DNA from: Pontibacter arcticus
GTDB taxonomy: Bacteria; Bacteroidota; Bacteroidia; Cytophagales; Hymenobacteraceae
Direction: 5' to 3'
Assembly: GCF_003284895.1 (NCBI RefSeq)
Contig: NZ_QMDV01000001.1
Span: forward strand, 647,080 to 711,079
DNA: 64,000 nt
The translations under genes and the position numbers were made by a program. The notes under the pieces are model-generated. The model searched no databases. It saw nothing but the letters and a program-made list of their open reading frames with translations, and was not told the origin of the DNA. Numbering within the stretch: position 1 is the first letter of the stretch; every line of letters begins with the position of its first letter. Positions 61,428 to 64,000 of the stretch are shown piece after piece.

Positions 61428-64000
61428 ATGCAAAAGCGTATACTATCCGTAGCACTTCTGATGACCCTTGGAGGCACGGCAGCAGTTGCTCAGAAAAAAG
61501 TGAAAGAACCAAAAGCAACAGCAGCATCCGAACGGTTACAAGCTTTTGAGAAGCGAAAGCAACTGGAGCAGAAATCTTTGGTGAAGAACCTGAATTTCCG
61601 GAATGCCGGCCCTACCATTATGAGCGGCCGTATAACTGATATAGAAGGCTCACCTAAAGACGCAACTACGTTTTATGCCGCTTACGCCTCCGGTGGCCTC
61701 TGGAAAACAACAAATAATGGTATCACCTTCGAGCCTATTTTTGATGAGCAGGCCGTAATGACCATCGGCGACATTGCCATCGACTGGAACAACAACGAAA
61801 CGATCTGGGTCGGAACAGGCGAAAGCAACTCCAGCCGTTCTTCCTATTCGGGTGTGGGAGTTTACAAAAGCACGGATGGCGGTAAAACCTGGCAGCACAT
61901 GGGCCTGGATGATACGCACCACATCGGCAAGATCATCATCCACCCAACAGACCCGAACACCGTTTGGGTAGCAGCCTTGGGCCATCTTTACTCTCCTAAT
62001 AAAGACCGCGGCGTTTTTAAAACTACAGACGGTGGCAAAACCTGGAAGAAAACACTTTATATAGATGATAACACCGGCGCCATCGATCTACAGATTGATC
62101 CTAAAAACCCGAACAACGTTTATGCAGCCATGTGGCACCGTTCGCGTCGCGCCTGGAATTTTGTAGAGAGCGGGAAAACATCCGGCATTTTCAAATCGAC
62201 AGATGGCGGCAACAACTGGTCAGATATCAGCACCGCAGCGCACGGCTTCCCGGATACGGAAGGCATTGGCCGTATAGGATTAAGTATTTACCCTGCCAAC
62301 CCTTCTATCATGTATGCGCTGGTAGATAATTTCGGAGCACGCCCTGCAGCTAACAGCAACCAGCCGAAAAGCTCGCTTACCAAAGAGACATTTGCCGGCA
62401 TGCAGACTGATAATTTCATGAGCCTGAAAGATGAGGACCTGAACAAGTTCTTTGATGAGAACCGTTTCCCGAGAGAGTACACGGCTGCAAGCGTAAAAGC
62501 AATGGTAAAAAGCGGAAAAATAAAGCCCGCTGCCATTAATGAGTACCTCGTCGACCCCACAAACGAACCACTGCCTGATGTAATCAGCTCTGAAATTTAC
62601 CGTACCGACGATGCCGGCAAAACATGGAAGAAAACCCACGAAGGCTACTTCGACGAACTGTATAATACCATCGGGTATTACCTGGGCGTTATTCGCGTTG
62701 CACCCGATAACCCGGATAAAATCTATATGCTGGGCGTGCCCCTTTATACTTCTGATAACGGCGGCAAAACTTTTAAAGAAATTGGTGCCCCTAACGTACA
62801 CTCCGACCACCAGGCACTCTGGATTAACCCTAACAAACCAGAGCACCTAATCGAAGGAAACGATGGCGGGATTAACATCTCTTATGATGCCGGCGAAAAC
62901 TGGTCTAAAGTAAATATCCCGTCTGTTGCGCAATTTTATGCTGTAGAAGTGGATATGGCAAAACCATACAATGTATATGGCGGCCTGCAGGATAACGGTA
63001 CCTGGTTTGGCCCGAGTAACTACAAGTATAGCAACGCCTGGCAGGGCACAGGCTTATACCCGTACCAGCGTTTGGGCGGAGGCGATGGTATGATGGTGCA
63101 GGTAGACTGGCGCGACAACAACACGGTTTACCTTGGTTCACAGTACGGTAATTACTCCAGGGTTAACAAACAGACCGGCGAGCGTACTTCTATTAAACCA
63201 AGTCATAAATTAGGCGAGCGGCCATTGCGCTTTAACTGGGAATCCCCGATCCACTTGAGCCGCCACAACCAGGATATTATATACCTCGGATCAAACAAAC
63301 TTCACCGCTCGCTTAAGAAAGGCGATGACATGGAAGCATTATCCGGCGACTTGACAAACGGCGGCCGCAAAGGCGATGTAAGCTACGGGACCCTTACAAG
63401 TATAGAAGAGTCTCCGATACGTTTCGGGCTGTTGTACACCGGCTCCGATGATGGCGCTATAAACGTATCAAAAGATGGCGGGTATAACTGGGAACGTATT
63501 TCGGATAAGCTGCCGCAAAACCTATGGGTATCCACTTTAGTGGCCTCAGATCATAAAGAAGGACGGGTTTATACATCGCTTAACGGCTACCGTTATGATG
63601 ATTTCACGCCTTACCTGTATGTATCGGAAAACAATGGCAAGAACTGGGAGCGCTTAGGGAACGGCCTGCCGCAGGAAGCCATCAATGTTGTAAAAGAAGA
63701 TCCTAAAAACCCGGACCTACTGTATGTTGGTACCGACCATAGCTTGTATATTTCTCTGGACAGAGGAAAGAACTTCATGCGCATGGCCAGCCAGATGCCA
63801 GCCGTTGCCGTGCACGACCTGATCGTACACCCACGCGAAAACGACCTGGTAGTAGCCACACACGGCCGTGGTATCTACATCACTAACGTAGAGCACCTGC
63901 AGCAGTTAACGCCGGATGTGATCGCTAAGAAACTGCATGTGTTTGCAACGCAGCCAGTGCAGCACAGCCCATCATGGGGCCAGCAGCGTGAGTCCTGGAG
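61428..64000 (+). CDS. Secreted BNR/VPS10-type beta-propeller protein, 3' end outside window
   Basis: Open from the ATG at 61428 to the last base, 857 codons. Signal peptide to about AVAQ. Repeated BNR/Asp-box units are seen as STDGGKTW, TTDGGKTWKK, STDGGNNWSD, TDDAGKTWKK and SKDGGYNW, each followed by Asp-Pro-x-Asn-Pro turns (DPKNPNN, HPTDPNT), typical of sortilin/VPS10-like propellers common in Bacteroidota. Such proteins are usually annotated glycosyl hydrolase, but no catalytic acid pair is visible. Divergent from the SusC-like gene. Function unknown; peptide or glycan binding is likely. Confidence 0.85.
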   Translation, partial: MQKRILSVALLMTLGGTAAVAQKKVKEPKATAASERLQAFEKRKQLEQKSLVKNLNFRNAGPTIMSGRITDIEGSPKDATTFYAAYASGGLWKTTNNGITFEPIFDEQAVMTIGDIAIDWNNNETIWVGTGESNSSRSSYSGVGVYKSTDGGKTWQHMGLDDTHHIGKIIIHPTDPNTVWVAALGHLYSPNKDRGVFKTTDGGKTWKKTLYIDDNTGAIDLQIDPKNPNNVYAAMWHRSRRAWNFVESGKTSGIFKSTDGGNNWSDISTAAHGFPDTEGIGRIGLSIYPANPSIMYALVDNFGARPAANSNQPKSSLTKETFAGMQTDNFMSLKDEDLNKFFDENRFPREYTAASVKAMVKSGKIKPAAINEYLVDPTNEPLPDVISSEIYRTDDAGKTWKKTHEGYFDELYNTIGYYLGVIRVAPDNPDKIYMLGVPLYTSDNGGKTFKEIGAPNVHSDHQALWINPNKPEHLIEGNDGGINISYDAGENWSKVNIPSVAQFYAVEVDMAKPYNVYGGLQDNGTWFGPSNYKYSNAWQGTGLYPYQRLGGGDGMMVQVDWRDNNTVYLGSQYGNYSRVNKQTGERTSIKPSHKLGERPLRFNWESPIHLSRHNQDIIYLGSNKLHRSLKKGDDMEALSGDLTNGGRKGDVSYGTLTSIEESPIRFGLLYTGSDDGAINVSKDGGYNWERISDKLPQNLWVSTLVASDHKEGRVYTSLNGYRYDDFTPYLYVSENNGKNWERLGNGLPQEAINVVKEDPKNPDLLYVGTDHSLYISLDRGKNFMRMASQMPAVAVHDLIVHPRENDLVVATHGRGIYITNVEHLQQLTPDVIAKKLHVFATQPVQHSPSWGQQRESW

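Noticed and set aside
1..64000. CRISPR array
   Set aside because: No regularly spaced repeats of 25-40 bp were seen anywhere.

Overview
The window comes from a Bacteroidota chromosome, most likely a Pontibacter/Hymenobacter-type member of the Cytophagales. Evidence: SusC/SusD pair, many CarboxypepD_reg-like TonB receptors, PepSY membrane proteins, LytS/LytTR pair, TAnnTTTG-type promoters, and a backbone of roughly balanced GC that is peppered with the 9-mer AAGTATAAA/TTTATACTT.

Backbone left (1-27.6 kb). A truncated type III polyketide synthase and an overlapping methyltransferase open the window, followed by a class IV histone-deacetylase-like enzyme. The intergenic region 2445-2926 carries four DnaA-box-like 9-mers and is a candidate replication origin. 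Next come small envelope proteins, a DJ-1/PfpI protein, and a Fur-box-bearing iron uptake cluster (TonB siderophore receptor, PepSY reductase-like protein, two thioredoxin-fold proteins; 5.0-10.2 kb). After a set of small genes (YjdM/PhnA, NlpC/P60, YkvA, YgjP-type metallopeptidase) there is a five-gene minus-strand efflux operon (TetR, TolC, MFP, RND pump, and an acyl-carrier-like protein lacking the usual Ser), a LiaF-like/LytS/LytTR envelope-stress set, pheS, a 3-hydroxyacyl-CoA dehydrogenase and a Rieske-like lipoprotein.

Integrated element (27,684-42,306). A tRNA-Asn(GTT) gene is the insertion site: a 48-bp piece of its 3' half is repeated exactly at the far end, next to a tyrosine recombinase. 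The 14.6-kb insert is visibly AT-rich and nearly devoid of the AAGTATAAA word. It carries an integrase, an excisionase-like HTH protein, a probable replication initiator, and a defence cargo: a DUF4365/SIR2/membrane-protein set on the minus strand, a tight operon of D12-class adenine methylase + HerA-like ATPase + NurA-like nuclease, and a PLD-TPR protein. The methylase-HerA-NurA trio, preceded by a long inverted repeat that buries the methylase TTG start codon, is the strongest candidate for a little-described defence system. 

A roughly 150-bp structured element with matching terminal inverted repeats and conserved internal hairpins occurs twice, once in the backbone (11,376-11,524, minus orientation) and once in the island (39,159-39,308). 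It is a candidate structured RNA or miniature mobile element.

Backbone right (42.3-64 kb). A second iron/haem-type cluster (PepSY protein, DUF4374 lipoprotein and TonB receptor on the minus strand; small PepSY protein and a second receptor on the plus strand) is centred on a near-perfect Fur-like palindrome. An AraC regulator follows, then a minus-strand peptide-utilisation-like locus (SusC, SusD, S10 carboxypeptidase-like enzyme, amidohydrolase). The window ends inside a large secreted BNR/VPS10-type beta-propeller protein. No rRNA and no CRISPR array were seen.
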